NCBI RefSeq assembly: GCF_017573505.1 | Contig: NZ_JAGEOJ010000042.1 | Span: 1-55,466 of the forward strand | Reading direction: 5' to 3' | DNA from: Actinomadura barringtoniae | Lineage (GTDB): Bacteria > Actinomycetota > Actinomycetes > Streptosporangiales > Streptosporangiaceae | DNA length: 55,466 nt | Shown: positions 7,786 through 16,943 of the stretch, piece after piece | Position numbering within the stretch: position 1 is the first letter of the stretch | Layout of the letters: the number at the start of each line of letters is the position of its first letter | Position numbers and translations under genes: made by a program | Notes under the pieces: generated by a model | What the model was told of the DNA's origin: nothing | The model's input: the letters and a program-made list of their open reading frames with translations, nothing else | Databases searched by the model: none

Positions 7786-9006
7786 ATGACCGAGATCCCG
7801 CTCGAGACAGAACTGCTGTTCAACCCGTTCGAGCCCGGCTTCACCGACGACCCGTACCCGACGTACCGGCGCATGCGCGAGACCGATCCGGTGCACGAGC
7901 ACCCGTTCGGGCTCTGGATCCTGACCGGTTACGAGGAGGTGGCGCAGGTCCTGCGCTCGGACCTGTCGGTCGACGTCGGCCGGGTGACCTCCGGCGCGTT
8001 CCGCGAGCAGAGCGACGAGCTCGCCAGCAGCGGCCTGGACGTGCTCACGCTGTCGATGCTGGATCGCGACCCGCCCGACCACACCCGGCTGCGCTCGCTG
8101 GTGGCCAAGGTGTTCACCCCGCGCAAGGTCTCCGCGCTCGAACCGGAGGTCACCGAGCTGGTGGACGCCGCGCTCGACGAGATCGCCGAGGCCGGGCGCG
8201 CCGACCTGGTTCCGGCGCTGGCCTTCCCGCTGCCGTTCACCGTGATCTCGCGGATGCTCGGCATGCCGCCGACCGACAGCGAGCGCGTCCGCGAGCTGAG
8301 CGGCCTGCTGGTCCGCTCGCTGGAGCCGGTGAACGGGCCGGAGATGCTCGCCTCGATCGCCGAGGCCGGCGTCGAGATGACCGCGATCATTCGGGAGCTG
8401 ATCGCGTGGAAGCGCAAGCGTCCGGCCAACGACCTGCTGAGCTCGCTCATCATGGCCGAGCACGAGGGCAGCCGGCTGACCGACGACGAGCTGGTCGCGC
8501 AGGTCACGCTGCTGTACGTCGCCGGTCACGAGACCACCGTCAACCTGATCGCCAACGGCGTCGTCGCGTTGCTGCGCGCGCCCGAGCAGCTGGCGATGCT
8601 GCGCGAGCGCCCGGACCTGGCCGACAACGCGGTCGAGGAGTTCCTGCGCTACGACTCGCCGGTGCAGCAGACCCGGCGGGTCACGACCCGGCCGTACACG
8701 GTGCGCGACCGGGAGATCCCGCCCGGCACGTTCGTGGTGGCGGCGCTGGCCTCGGCCAACCGCGACGAGAACTACTGGGGTCCGGACGCCGACCGGCTGA
8801 GGATCGACCGCGACAACGCCCGGGCGCACGTCTCGTTCAGCGTGGGCCGCCACCACTGCCTCGGCTCGGCGCTCGCCCGGCTGGAGGGCCGGGTCGCGAT
8901 CGAACGGCTCGTACGGCGGTTCCCCGGCCTCGCCCCCGACGGTGAGGTCGAGTGGAACGGCCGCATCAACCTGCGCGGACCCGAGCGCCTCCCCATCTCG
9001 GTCTGA
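7786..9006 (+). CDS. Cytochrome P450
   Basis: 406-aa soluble bacterial (class I) P450, which would need ferredoxin and reductase partners not seen nearby. Signatures: DRDPPDHTRLRSLVAKVFTPR, the I-helix oxygen-activation motif YVAGHETTVN, the ExxR helix EEFLRYDSPVQ, and the heme loop FSVGRHHCLGSALAR with the thiolate ligand Cys358. Its start is preceded by GAGAGG. It is most like CYP105/107-type secondary-metabolite or xenobiotic P450s, but the subfamily and substrate cannot be assigned. The divergent TetR gene is the likely regulator. A 17-bp duplication follows its stop directly. Confidence 0.95.
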   Translation: MTEIPLETELLFNPFEPGFTDDPYPTYRRMRETDPVHEHPFGLWILTGYEEVAQVLRSDLSVDVGRVTSGAFREQSDELASSGLDVLTLSMLDRDPPDHTRLRSLVAKVFTPRKVSALEPEVTELVDAALDEIAEAGRADLVPALAFPLPFTVISRMLGMPPTDSERVRELSGLLVRSLEPVNGPEMLASIAEAGVEMTAIIRELIAWKRKRPANDLLSSLIMAEHEGSRLTDDELVAQVTLLYVAGHETTVNLIANGVVALLRAPEQLAMLRERPDLADNAVEEFLRYDSPVQQTRRVTTRPYTVRDREIPPGTFVVAALASANRDENYWGPDADRLRIDRDNARAHVSFSVGRHHCLGSALARLEGRVAIERLVRRFPGLAPDGEVEWNGRINLRGPERLPISV

Positions 9007-9045
9007 CCTCGATCCCGGCCTGACCTCGATCCCGGTCTGACCTCG
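9007..9045 (+). repeat. 17-bp direct repeats behind the P450 stop codon
   Basis: CCTCGATCCCGGCCTGA at 9007-9023 is repeated with one change at 9024-9040 and begun a third time at 9041. Each unit ends in CTGA, as the P450 gene itself does (GGTCTGA). Unit length 17 is not a multiple of three. Confidence 0.8.
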
Positions 9046-9058
9046 CATACTCCCCCGG

Positions 9059-10579
9059 TCAGGTCGCGACGCGTTCGGTGAACGTGCCGTGGAAGCTGAT
9101 CGGGACGTGGAACGGGAGCCAGGCCTCCGCCACCGGGCCGTCGGGGAGATGGGCGGCATCGAAGACCATCAGCCGGCTGCGGTGCTCAGAAGCGCTGTAG
9201 CCGACGGTCAGGATCCACCCGTCGTCCTCGGCGGCGTCCGGTGAGCGGGGCACGAAGACCGGCTCGATCAGCCCGTCGTCGGCGGTGATGTAGGTGTCGG
9301 CGGCGCCGGTGCGGTGGTCGAAGCGGGCGATGCCGAAGCCGGGGCCGAGCGGCGCGCTCACCCCGTCGGTCCGCGCGATGGAGTACGACCAGCGATAGTC
9401 CTTGGTGGACCGGCGCTGGTCGAACTGCGGCGCCTCGCACAGCGCGTCGCTGATCTGCTCGGTGGTGACCTTGCCGGTGGCGCCGATCCGGTAGCGGGTC
9501 AGCGTGCCGCCCGCCGCGGGCGCCGAACGTGGGTCGGCGAAGAACGCCATGGCCGTGTGGAACGTCTCGGGCGCGTACCGGGGCAGGTCCACCACGACCT
9601 CGTCGCCAGACGCGCCCGCCACCTCGAAGGCGTTGGCGAAATGAACCATGAAGAACGGGTCGGTCTCCACGACCCGCACCGGTCCCACGGCGCGCGGCGC
9701 TAGCAGGAAGTAGCTCGGCGCGTTCCGGACGAAGTGCATCGCGTCGAGCATCGGGGACGTGCCGGCGGCGATCGGGAGCGGATCGATGCGCCAGGGCGTG
9801 GCGGCGAAGATGGCGTAGTTGCGGGTCAGCGCCATGTCGTGGATGTAGCACATGGCGGGCAGCGGCACCGAGCGCAGGTAGCGGGTGGTGCCCGCGCGGT
9901 CGGTCTCGTACAGCCGCAGCCGGACCCTGGGCCGCGCCTCGCCGACCTGCTCGCGCATCCGGCGGAGCCGTTCGGCGGGCGTCGCCGCCTCGCGCACCCA
10001 CCGCAGGTCCAGGCGCGGGAGGTACGGGTCGAACCCGAAGTTGACCACCGACCCGGTGTGCGGGTCCTGGACGTAGTGCGCGGAGTAGGCGCCGAGCAGG
10101 CCCTTGAGCGTGCCCCCGAGGTTGGTCTGGCCGAGTGTCTCCAGCGAGTCGAGGTCCAGCACGTACGGCCGCCCGGCCTCCCACAGCGCCAGCAGCCGCT
10201 GGTTGTGCACGAGCACGCTGGTGTTGGCGGTGTTGGCCGGGCCGCGCAGGGCGTTGGCGGCGACGCCGCCGGGCCGCTGCTGCCCGAGGCCGCGCGTGGT
10301 CATGCGGCCCGCCCGCTCGCCCCGCACGTACTGCTTGGTCCGGACGAACCGGTTGCGGAACCGCACGCCCTGCCCGTCCAGGGCGAACGCGCTGATCATG
10401 CCGTCGGTGTCGAAGAGGCAGTCGACGGCGGTCGAGCCGATGTCCCAGCGGCCGGAGCCGTTGCGGTAGAGGGTGCCCGTCAGTCCGGCGGGCAGCCTGC
10501 CGGTGATCTCGGTGACGGCGAGGTCGAACTCGCCCTGAATCGGTGCCCAGTGTCGGCCGGGCGCGGCGGTGAGGACCAT
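9059..10579 (-). CDS. Carotenoid oxygenase family protein
   Basis: 506-aa non-heme Fe(II) dioxygenase of the RPE65/carotenoid cleavage oxygenase family, which cleaves carotenoids, stilbenes or lignin-type double bonds. Four iron-ligating histidines are visible in the expected order: His168 (SAHYVQDP), His247 (YIHDMALT), His313 (MVHFANAFE) and His497 (SFHGTF). The N-terminal LPAGLTGTLYRNGSGRWD and FDTDGMISAF motifs are typical. Seven-bladed propeller expected; no signal peptide. It diverges from a TetR gene at 10642, with a 62-base spacer carrying a palindrome. Substrate unknown; no carotenoid genes are in the window. Confidence 0.93.
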   Translation of the reverse strand: MVLTAAPGRHWAPIQGEFDLAVTEITGRLPAGLTGTLYRNGSGRWDIGSTAVDCLFDTDGMISAFALDGQGVRFRNRFVRTKQYVRGERAGRMTTRGLGQQRPGGVAANALRGPANTANTSVLVHNQRLLALWEAGRPYVLDLDSLETLGQTNLGGTLKGLLGAYSAHYVQDPHTGSVVNFGFDPYLPRLDLRWVREAATPAERLRRMREQVGEARPRVRLRLYETDRAGTTRYLRSVPLPAMCYIHDMALTRNYAIFAATPWRIDPLPIAAGTSPMLDAMHFVRNAPSYFLLAPRAVGPVRVVETDPFFMVHFANAFEVAGASGDEVVVDLPRYAPETFHTAMAFFADPRSAPAAGGTLTRYRIGATGKVTTEQISDALCEAPQFDQRRSTKDYRWSYSIARTDGVSAPLGPGFGIARFDHRTGAADTYITADDGLIEPVFVPRSPDAAEDDGWILTVGYSASEHRSRLMVFDAAHLPDGPVAEAWLPFHVPISFHGTFTERVAT

Positions 10580-10599
10580 AAAAGACAGGCTGTACTTTT
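10580..10599. promoter_or_regulatory. Possible operator between carotenoid oxygenase and TetR
   Basis: ACAG-G-CTGT (10585-10593) is a perfect 4+4 inverted repeat, framed by AAAAG (10580-10584) and CTTTT (10595-10599). It lies directly against the oxygenase ATG, where a bound TetR dimer would block transcription. Confidence 0.45.
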
Positions 10600-10641
10600 T
10601 GCTGACCCGATGTCAACCCTCGGCGCCCTAGCATTGGCCGG

Positions 10642-11301
10642 GTGACAGAGGGAGGAGCGCCCGCCAGGGGGCGCGGCCGGCCCCGCGGGCCGGGCGTGGA
10701 CGCCGCGCGGCGGCGGGAGGAGCTGCTGGACGCGGCCGAACGGGCCATCGGCGCGATGGGCACGAGCGTGTCGCTGGCCGAGGTCGCCCGCGAGGCGGGG
10801 TACGCGCGTTCGGCGGTCTACGCCGCGTTCTCCGGCAAGGCCGAGGTGCTCGCCGCGCTGAGCGAACGGCACGCCGGGATCATCCTGCTGGAGATGTTCG
10901 GCCGGGCGACGGGCGAGCGCGAGCCGAAGTCGCAGTTCGCCGCGATCCTCGACGTGCTGTTCGCCTGGGCCGAGGAACGGCCGCAGCTGTACTGGGCACT
11001 GATCCGCCCGCTGAACGAGGACGACACCGGACCGGGCCTGTTCGACCTGCTCGCGGGCGCCATCGAGACGATGCTCGGACCGGCGCAGGCCGCCGCGGGC
11101 CGCGACGCCGAGATGGCCGCGCCCGGCGCGCGGGCGATGATGGGCTCGGCGATCGCCGCGATCGAGTGGTGGCTGCGCGGCGGAACGGCCATGCCCCGCG
11201 CCCAGCTGGTCGGCTACCTCTCCGACCTGGCCTGGCACGGCGGCGCCGGGCTGCCGGACGGCTGGATGGGCATCTCGGTCTCAGGCGAGCCCAAGACGTG
11301 A
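10642..11301 (+). CDS. TetR-family transcriptional regulator
   Basis: 219 aa from a GTG start. An Arg/Gly-rich arm (GRGRPRGPG) precedes the helix-turn-helix ARRREELLDAAERAIGAMGTSVSLAEVAREAGYARSAVYAAFSGKAEVLAAL, then a helical ligand domain ending in IAAIEWWLRGG. Divergent from the carotenoid oxygenase and separated from it by 62 bases, so it is the likely local repressor. A strong hairpin terminator follows at 11333. Confidence 0.88.
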   Translation: MTEGGAPARGRGRPRGPGVDAARRREELLDAAERAIGAMGTSVSLAEVAREAGYARSAVYAAFSGKAEVLAALSERHAGIILLEMFGRATGEREPKSQFAAILDVLFAWAEERPQLYWALIRPLNEDDTGPGLFDLLAGAIETMLGPAQAAAGRDAEMAAPGARAMMGSAIAAIEWWLRGGTAMPRAQLVGYLSDLAWHGGAGLPDGWMGISVSGEPKT

Positions 11302-11332
11302 AGCGGCGCTGAGACACGACACCAAGCGTGAA

Positions 11333-11364
11333 GCGGCGGGGACGGATCGCTCCGTCCCCGCCGC
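11333..11364. terminator. Strong hairpin terminator between convergent genes
   Basis: A perfect 14-bp stem (11333-11346 with 11351-11364) closed by the tetraloop TCGC, 31 bases after the TetR stop and 37 bases before the stop of the minus-strand DUF11 gene. It has no long T-tract, as is common in actinomycetes. It could serve both strands. Confidence 0.85.
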
Positions 11365-11400
11365 GTTCATCCCGCTAATGCGTCGCGAGCGTCGTCCCCG

Positions 11401-13590
11401 TTAGAACCAGGACGTGCTCTTCGGCGCGGTCAGCGTGGCCTTGCACGTGCCCGTGCAGCCCGCGTTCACGGCGCCCGGCGGCGGCGTGATCGCGCCCATG
11501 ATCTCGATCGGGCTGGTGAACCCCTTCGGCGGCTTGCAGCTCACCTGAAGAACCACCTTGCCGCCCGGCGCGACGTCGATCGTCGTGTCCAGGTTGCCCT
11601 TGATCGGCAGGACGTACTTGTCCTTGGTGACGATCGGCTTCGGGCACCGGCTGCCGCCGGTCGCCTTGCAGGCCCACGGCACCTTGGTCCACTTGTCGGG
11701 CAGGTGCACGTTCACCACGGCGTCCTTGGCCAGGTCCGGCCCGTCGTTGGTGACGGTCACGGTGTAGGTGAACGGCTGCTCGGCCTTGTACTGCCTGGGC
11801 GAGGCGTCCACGTGGATCTTCAGGCCGGTGCGGGCCTCCTTGTTCGGCTTGGCCACCGTCACCGGCTCCACGGCCTCGTTGTCGGACTCGTCGGCGTCGC
11901 CCGGGACGGTGATCTTGCCCTGGGCCTCCACGACGGCGCCCGCGGCGTCGTCGGGGAAGGCGACCTCCACCGTCACCGGCGGGTAGGTCTTGCCCGGCTT
12001 CAGCGCGTCGTCGCCCATGCCGCGGCGCGTGCAGGTGGCGCGCTTGCCGTCCACCTTGCAGCGCCAGCCGTCGCCGCGCGCCAGCTTGATCGTGCCGACG
12101 GACGGCGCGTCGAAGGTGGCGGTGACGGTGCCGTCGGTCGGCCCGGCGTGGCTGTCGTTCCGCACGGTCAGGTGGTACGGGGTGACGCCGCCCGGCACCG
12201 GGTCGCCGTCGTGGGTGATCGACAGCGACACCGACGGGTCCTTGCCCACCGGCGGCGTGACGATCTGCCCGATGATCTGGACGGCCAGCTTGGCCGCCGG
12301 GTCCTCGCCGGGCGCCTGGCCCGGGGTGGTCGCCTTGGCGATCGAGTTCAGCAGGCCGGTGGCGGCGCCGCCGGCGGTGTACCTGATCGTGATCGGCGGG
12401 GCGGACGCGCCCGGCTCCAGCACGTCGGGCCGCTTGCAGGTGACCAGGTCGCCCGCGACGTCGCAGGACCAGCCGTCACCGCTCGCCCGGTCCACCTTGA
12501 GCCCGGCGGCGATCTTGTAGGTGGCGGTCACGGTGCCGTCGGTGGCCGCGGCGGCCGCCGCGTTGGACACCTCGAGCTGGGCGCTGCCCGCGCCGCCCGC
12601 CCTCACCTGGAGGTCACCGGTCAGCTTCACCGACAGGTTCGGGTCCAGGCTCGCCGCGCGGAAGCCGGAGATCTCGTGGTAGCTGGTGTAGGCGCCGGTG
12701 GACGCCGACCAGCCGAGCTTCAGCGTGTCCGGCAGCTTGGGCTGGCCCTTGATGCCGTCCAGGTCGAAGTCCTTGATGAGCTTGCGGCTGCCCTTGCCGT
12801 CGTTGAAGTCCATCGACAGCGACAGGAAGTTGGCCGGGCTCACGGCGATGCTCACGTGCCGCTTGGCCGACTGCCGGGACTTGGCGTCCGGGGCGTCGAG
12901 CGAGGCGGGCGCCTTCACACCGGTGATGTAGCGGTACCCGGTCGACTCCGCGCCGCGCACGCCGATGTTGTCGGGCGTGAACTTGGAGTTCTCCGTCGCG
13001 CCGCCGATCTTGGTGGCGAAGTTGCCGAACTGGTCGAACCCGAAGCCCATGACGGCGCCCTTGATGCCCTTGTAGCCGAGCGCGCCGCCGATCTCGCCGG
13101 CGGTCACCTCCTTCTGGGCACCGTCGAGCAGGTAGAAGGCGATCCCGTCGGCCGCCTTCTTGGTCGACTGGTCGTACATGTACATGTCGAAGTCGAGCCG
13201 CAGGCCCTTCTTCGTGGTGAGCGGCTTGGTCAGCACCAGCCCACCGGCGTCCTTCTTGGAGTTGTCGGTCAACTGGAAGACGCCCTCACCGGGCGGGTCG
13301 GCCTTGGACCTCCCGGACTTGACCGCGTTGCACGCCTTGAGCGAGCCCGCGGGCGGGTCGGTCGCCGCGGTGAGACACGGCGTGTGCGAGCCTCGCGGGC
13401 TCGGCGCCGCCCACATTCCCGGCGTGGTCGAGGACCCGGAGAAGGACTCGGAGACCAGCTCCTCGCGGGCGGCGGCACCGGCGGTGCCCGCCTGCGGCAC
13501 GGCGACCAGCGCCGCCGCGGCGACGGCGATCGCCGTACCTGCAATCCGAGCGTGCGGCCCCCGTGGGCGCACGCGTCTCTGATAAGTCAT
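11401..13590 (-). CDS. Secreted lectin-like / DUF11-repeat surface protein
   Basis: 729 aa. Residues 1-41 form a signal peptide (RR-containing n-region, hydrophobic core, AGTAGAAA). Residues about 45-310 resemble the L-type (legume-type) lectin fold of bacterial surface proteins: GGLVLTKPL, ADGIAFYLLDG, GGALGYKGIKGAVMGFGFDQFGNF. Three DUF11/CARDB-like Ig-type repeats follow (about 318-440, 450-575, 590-700), each with a GDGWxC-type or PWAC cysteine motif. There is no LPXTG anchor, so it is probably released or loosely bound. ATG 13590 is preceded by a GGGGG Shine-Dalgarno. It diverges from the delta-60 protein gene. A role in adhesion or surface display is inference. Confidence 0.8.
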   Translation of the reverse strand: MTYQRRVRPRGPHARIAGTAIAVAAAALVAVPQAGTAGAAAREELVSESFSGSSTTPGMWAAPSPRGSHTPCLTAATDPPAGSLKACNAVKSGRSKADPPGEGVFQLTDNSKKDAGGLVLTKPLTTKKGLRLDFDMYMYDQSTKKAADGIAFYLLDGAQKEVTAGEIGGALGYKGIKGAVMGFGFDQFGNFATKIGGATENSKFTPDNIGVRGAESTGYRYITGVKAPASLDAPDAKSRQSAKRHVSIAVSPANFLSLSMDFNDGKGSRKLIKDFDLDGIKGQPKLPDTLKLGWSASTGAYTSYHEISGFRAASLDPNLSVKLTGDLQVRAGGAGSAQLEVSNAAAAAATDGTVTATYKIAAGLKVDRASGDGWSCDVAGDLVTCKRPDVLEPGASAPPITIRYTAGGAATGLLNSIAKATTPGQAPGEDPAAKLAVQIIGQIVTPPVGKDPSVSLSITHDGDPVPGGVTPYHLTVRNDSHAGPTDGTVTATFDAPSVGTIKLARGDGWRCKVDGKRATCTRRGMGDDALKPGKTYPPVTVEVAFPDDAAGAVVEAQGKITVPGDADESDNEAVEPVTVAKPNKEARTGLKIHVDASPRQYKAEQPFTYTVTVTNDGPDLAKDAVVNVHLPDKWTKVPWACKATGGSRCPKPIVTKDKYVLPIKGNLDTTIDVAPGGKVVLQVSCKPPKGFTSPIEIMGAITPPPGAVNAGCTGTCKATLTAPKSTSWF

Positions 13591-13780
13591 CTAACCCCCC
13601 GAATGGCGTTTACCCCATAGCAAATTGCCATCCGCACGGGCGGACAACCCCAATGAGCGGACTGCGAAGGATAAAGAGCATTCAGCAATCCGCCAAACAA
13701 TCGGGTGAAACGGGTCGAGTCGCCTGCCAATGGCAAGAACCTGCTGTGCGCCATGCGGCACTAGGAAGGATAGAAAAACC

Positions 13781-15124
13781 ATGAATGCAAATACACACCA
13801 CAATTCCGGGCGATCACGACCGACCGGTCGGCGAACCGGCCCGTCCGCCGGCCGGTCCGCCGGCCGCTCGGCCGCGCGGGCGGCGGGGCTGTTCGGCGGG
13901 GCCGCGGCGGTGGCCGTCCTCGCCGCGCCGGCCGCCCTCGCCGACGCCGGCGGGATGGACCCGGCGTTCGGCTCGGACAACGTGGTCTCGGGCCAGGTCG
14001 TCACCGCGTTCAGCAAGCAGAAGGACGCGGTGTACGCGCTGGCGGTGCAGAAGGACGGCAAGATCCTCGCCGTCGGTGACAGCGGCTCGGGCCTCGCCCT
14101 GGCCCGCTACTGCCCCGACGGGCGGCTGGACCCCGCGTTCGGCACGGGTGGCAAGCGGGTGTCGGCGATCGGCAAGCTGGCCGAGGGCCGCGCGGTCGCC
14201 GTGCAGCCCGACGGGAAGATCGTGGTCGCCGGTTACAGCGTCGAGCCCGGCGTCGGCAGCAACTTCGCCCTGCAGCGCTTCCTGCCGAACGGCCAGAGCG
14301 ACCGCACGTTCGGCTACGGCGGCCGGGTGGTCGACCGGATCAGCGGCCAGGCCGACGCCGCCTACGCGGTCGCGGTGCAGCCGGACGGCAAGATCGTGGC
14401 CGTCGGCACCAGCGGCAAGGCGGTCGCCGTCGCCCGCTACGGCACCGACGGCAAGCGCGACGCCTCGTTCGGCAAGGGCGGCTCGGTGGTCTCCAAGCTG
14501 GGGGCCTCCGACCGCGGCAGCGCGGTCGCCCTGCAGCCCGACGGGAAGATCGTGGTCGCCGGGTCCAGTTCCGGCAAGGTCGGCGCCGCCTTCCTGGTCG
14601 CCCGCTACACGCCCGCGGGCGTGCTGGACCAGGGCTTCGGCAAGAAGGGCGCCGCGGCGATCGACTTCAAGACCACCTCGGGCACCGCGCACGGTGTCGC
14701 GTTGCAGAAGAACGGCAAGATCGTGGCGGCCGGGACCGTGGACGGCCACATCGCCGCGGCCCGCTACACCGCCGACGGCAGGGCCGACGCCACGTTCGGC
14801 GACCAGGGCCGCGTGGTCACCCAGATCGGCTCGGCCTCGCAGGGCCGCGCGGTCGCCGTGCAGCCCGACGACAAGGTCGTGGTGTCGGGGTTCACCACGG
14901 CGGCCGACACCGGCGACAGCGTCGCGGTCGTGCGCTACGACGCCGACGGCGACCCCGACACCGGCTTCGGCAAGAACGGCGTCGCCATCAGCGACTTCGG
15001 CTCGCCGTCGGACCGCGGCCACGCGGTGGCCCTGCAGGCGGACGGCAACATCGTGGTCGGCGGCCGCAGCCACGACCCGGTGAACGGCGACAGCTTCGCC
15101 CTGGTCCGCTTCCTGGGTGCCTGA
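13781..15124 (+). CDS. Secreted delta-60 repeat beta-propeller protein
   Basis: 447 aa. After an Arg/Ser/Gly-rich arm with RR pairs and a hydrophobic segment (GGAAAVAVLAAPAALADA) the mature protein is built from about seven delta-60 repeats of 52-58 aa. Each has LDPAFG-type, GGKRVS-type and AVQPDGKIVVAG-type blocks. I start at 13781 because GGAAGGA stands 10 bases before this ATG; an in-frame ATG at 13730 lacks one. The repeats are also visible in the DNA as near-identical CAGCCCGACGGGAAGATCGT copies. Exported, function unknown. A strong terminator follows. Confidence 0.85.
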   Translation: MNANTHHNSGRSRPTGRRTGPSAGRSAGRSAARAAGLFGGAAAVAVLAAPAALADAGGMDPAFGSDNVVSGQVVTAFSKQKDAVYALAVQKDGKILAVGDSGSGLALARYCPDGRLDPAFGTGGKRVSAIGKLAEGRAVAVQPDGKIVVAGYSVEPGVGSNFALQRFLPNGQSDRTFGYGGRVVDRISGQADAAYAVAVQPDGKIVAVGTSGKAVAVARYGTDGKRDASFGKGGSVVSKLGASDRGSAVALQPDGKIVVAGSSSGKVGAAFLVARYTPAGVLDQGFGKKGAAAIDFKTTSGTAHGVALQKNGKIVAAGTVDGHIAAARYTADGRADATFGDQGRVVTQIGSASQGRAVAVQPDDKVVVSGFTTAADTGDSVAVVRYDADGDPDTGFGKNGVAISDFGSPSDRGHAVALQADGNIVVGGRSHDPVNGDSFALVRFLGA

Positions 15125-15157
15125 CCCGCCTGCGACCGACCGGCTCGGAGACGCACC

Positions 15158-15190
15158 GAGGGGCGGCGGCCGTCACGGCCGCCGCCCCTC
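15158..15190. terminator. Strong hairpin terminator between convergent genes
   Basis: Perfect 15-bp GC-only stem (15158-15172 with 15176-15190) and a 3-base TCA loop. It lies 33 bases behind the delta-60 gene stop and 49 bases beyond the stop of the minus-strand gene that faces it. Confidence 0.87.
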
Positions 15191-15239
15191 GTCGTGGCGC
15201 TTCGAACAGCGCTGAATTCGAACAGTGCTGAAGAGATGC

Positions 15240-16340
15240 TCAGCGCCGCCGGTCCTCGGCGCAGGGCAGGTCCACGTCCACGGTCTCCGGGTACACGGCC
15301 TTGGACGGGTCGAGCACCTGCGGCGGCAGGTTCTTGCGGTGGTCCACCGTCGGCTGCCACTTCTCGATGACGACCAGCGGCTGGCTGTTCGGGTGCTTGG
15401 CGTCGACGAACTCGACCGGGCCCGGCGTGCGGTAGGGCGCGTTCTTCGGCGGGAACGAGCTGAGATGGCCGCTGTCCACCTGGATGGTGGCCTTGTTGAT
15501 CAGCTCGACGTCCGGGAACTTCTCGCACTTGACCTTGACGTTGAAGTTCATCCGCTGGCGCACCGGGAAGAAGAACGCGAGCAGCTCCTCGAAGATCGAG
15601 AGCGGGTTCTTCACGAAGTTCCCGATGATGGTCGGCCAGTTGAGCGGGTTCACGATCCGGATGAACTGGCCGATGATCTGCTCGGTGTCGATCGGCAGGA
15701 TGAAGCTCGGCTCCACCTTGCGGTTGCCGTCGTGGTCAACGGTGATCTTGCCGACCAGCTCGGCGATGCCCATCGAGATGTGCTCGCCCGGGTGCAGGAT
15801 CACGTTGAAGACCTGCTGGATCAGGTTGTCCTGGCCGCCGCCGATGCCGACGCCGACGCCGCCCTCCATCCGGATGGTCTCGCGCTGCTTGTCGCTCTGC
15901 AGGTTGGCGGCCCCCAGGGTGGCGAAGTTCAGCACCGCCTCCGGGGTGATGCACAGGCACCGCTGGAACACGCCGAAGATCCGCTTGAGCGCCTCGGACA
16001 GGAACGCGCCGGGCTCGGTGGGCATCGGCAGTTCGGCGAAGCCGTACCCCGGGATGTAGGGCCGGTTGGCCAGCTCCGGGTAGTACTTCACGTACGGGTT
16101 GCCGGGAATGGCACCCGCCCAGGTGAAGCCGGTCGGGGCCAGCAGGCCCGAGCCACCGGGCGCCGCGGCCATCGCCGGGGTGGGCGTGAGCCCACCGCCC
16201 GCCACCGCGGCGGCACCGGCCGCGCCCGCGGCGGCCGCCCCGGCCAGAAAGCGCCGCCGGTCCGCATGCGGACCGGCGTTTTCCCCACGATTGTCGCCGT
16301 CGGGATTTTTGTCCGTATTGGACTTGTCTGTATTGGACAT
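15240..16340 (-). CDS. Tat-exported protein of unknown family
   Basis: 366 aa. The N-terminus MSNTDKSNTDKNPD contains an SNTDK duplication. ADRRRFLAGAAAAGAAG is a textbook twin-arginine signal, followed by an Ala/Gly-rich region to about residue 60. The mature part is unusual: GFAELPMPTEPGAFLSEALKRIFGVFQRCLCITPEA, then GGVGVGIGGGQDNLIQQVFNVILHPGEHISMGIAELVGK. I cannot place it in a family. A GGGAAAG Shine-Dalgarno precedes ATG 16340. Its position between two other exported proteins and the enediyne-type cassette may be chance. Tat export suggests it folds, possibly with a cofactor, before secretion. Confidence 0.75.
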   Translation of the reverse strand: MSNTDKSNTDKNPDGDNRGENAGPHADRRRFLAGAAAAGAAGAAAVAGGGLTPTPAMAAAPGGSGLLAPTGFTWAGAIPGNPYVKYYPELANRPYIPGYGFAELPMPTEPGAFLSEALKRIFGVFQRCLCITPEAVLNFATLGAANLQSDKQRETIRMEGGVGVGIGGGQDNLIQQVFNVILHPGEHISMGIAELVGKITVDHDGNRKVEPSFILPIDTEQIIGQFIRIVNPLNWPTIIGNFVKNPLSIFEELLAFFFPVRQRMNFNVKVKCEKFPDVELINKATIQVDSGHLSSFPPKNAPYRTPGPVEFVDAKHPNSQPLVVIEKWQPTVDHRKNLPPQVLDPSKAVYPETVDVDLPCAEDRRR

Positions 16341-16448
16341 TTTTCTTTCCCTTGCAACTGTGGATCAGCTGAGTTTCATGATCGCTCAGCAAGGGAACGG
16401 CGGCCGTGGTGCGAGAGAAAAGCGGTGGCCAGGAGAATTGAAAATCCT

Positions 16449-16514
16449 GCGCAACTACCCGCGCAACTAGCTGCGCGACTGCCTACGCGACGAACTGCGC
16501 GACCACCTGCGCGC
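16449..16514. repeat. 12-bp tandem array behind the thioesterase stop
   Basis: Five to six 12-bp units (GCGCAACTACCC, GCGCAACTAGCT, GCGCGACTGCCT and so on) abut the stop codon of the minus-strand thioesterase gene. They are degenerate to about 60-80 percent identity. There is no other feature between here and the Tat protein start apart from a short AT-richer promoter-like stretch at about 16341-16400. Confidence 0.7.
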
Positions 16515-16943
16515 TCAGGCCGGGATGTACGCGGCCAGTGCCTGCTCCAGCTCCTCGGGAACGGGCACCGGCACGAGCCGTCCGCCCTCCCGCGTCATGC
16601 ACGCGATCTCCTGCGTGCCACGGGCGACGAGTTGCGCAGGCCCATTGCCCACGCGGTAATAGGAGAAGTCCATCGCCACCCGGTTGCCCGCCGTCGCCCG
16701 CAGGGACATCCGGATCGAGACCCGGTCCAGGGCGTACAGCTCGGACAGGTAGTCGCACGAGCAGGAGACCGTCACCAGCGCCAGGTCGGTGGCCAGCCGG
16801 GCGACCACCCCGGGCGCGTGCTCGGCGAGGAAGCGCTCGCGGCAGGCGCCCTGCCAGGTGACGTAGTGCGCGAAGTAGACGTTGCCCACGAGGTTGGTCT
16901 CGGCGAACGTGACCATGTGCTCGTAGGTGAAGTGCGGCCTCAC
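16515..16943 (-). CDS. Enediyne-type hotdog thioesterase (TEBC / E10)
   Basis: 142 aa from GTG 16943, which overlaps the polyketide synthase stop (GTGA). It is a hotdog-fold thioesterase of the CalE7/SgcE10/DynE7 type that releases the polyene chain from an iterative enediyne PKS. The diagnostic block FAETNLVGNVYFAHYVTWQG, then ACRERFLAEHAPGV, is present with the Asn and Arg known to matter in CalE7. YALDRVSIRMSL and LVARGTQEIACM follow as in the family. It is the last gene of the five-gene overlapping operon. A longer in-frame ORF to 17129 is just PKS-overlapping sequence. Confidence 0.9.
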   Translation of the reverse strand: MRPHFTYEHMVTFAETNLVGNVYFAHYVTWQGACRERFLAEHAPGVVARLATDLALVTVSCSCDYLSELYALDRVSIRMSLRATAGNRVAMDFSYYRVGNGPAQLVARGTQEIACMTREGGRLVPVPVPEELEQALAAYIPA

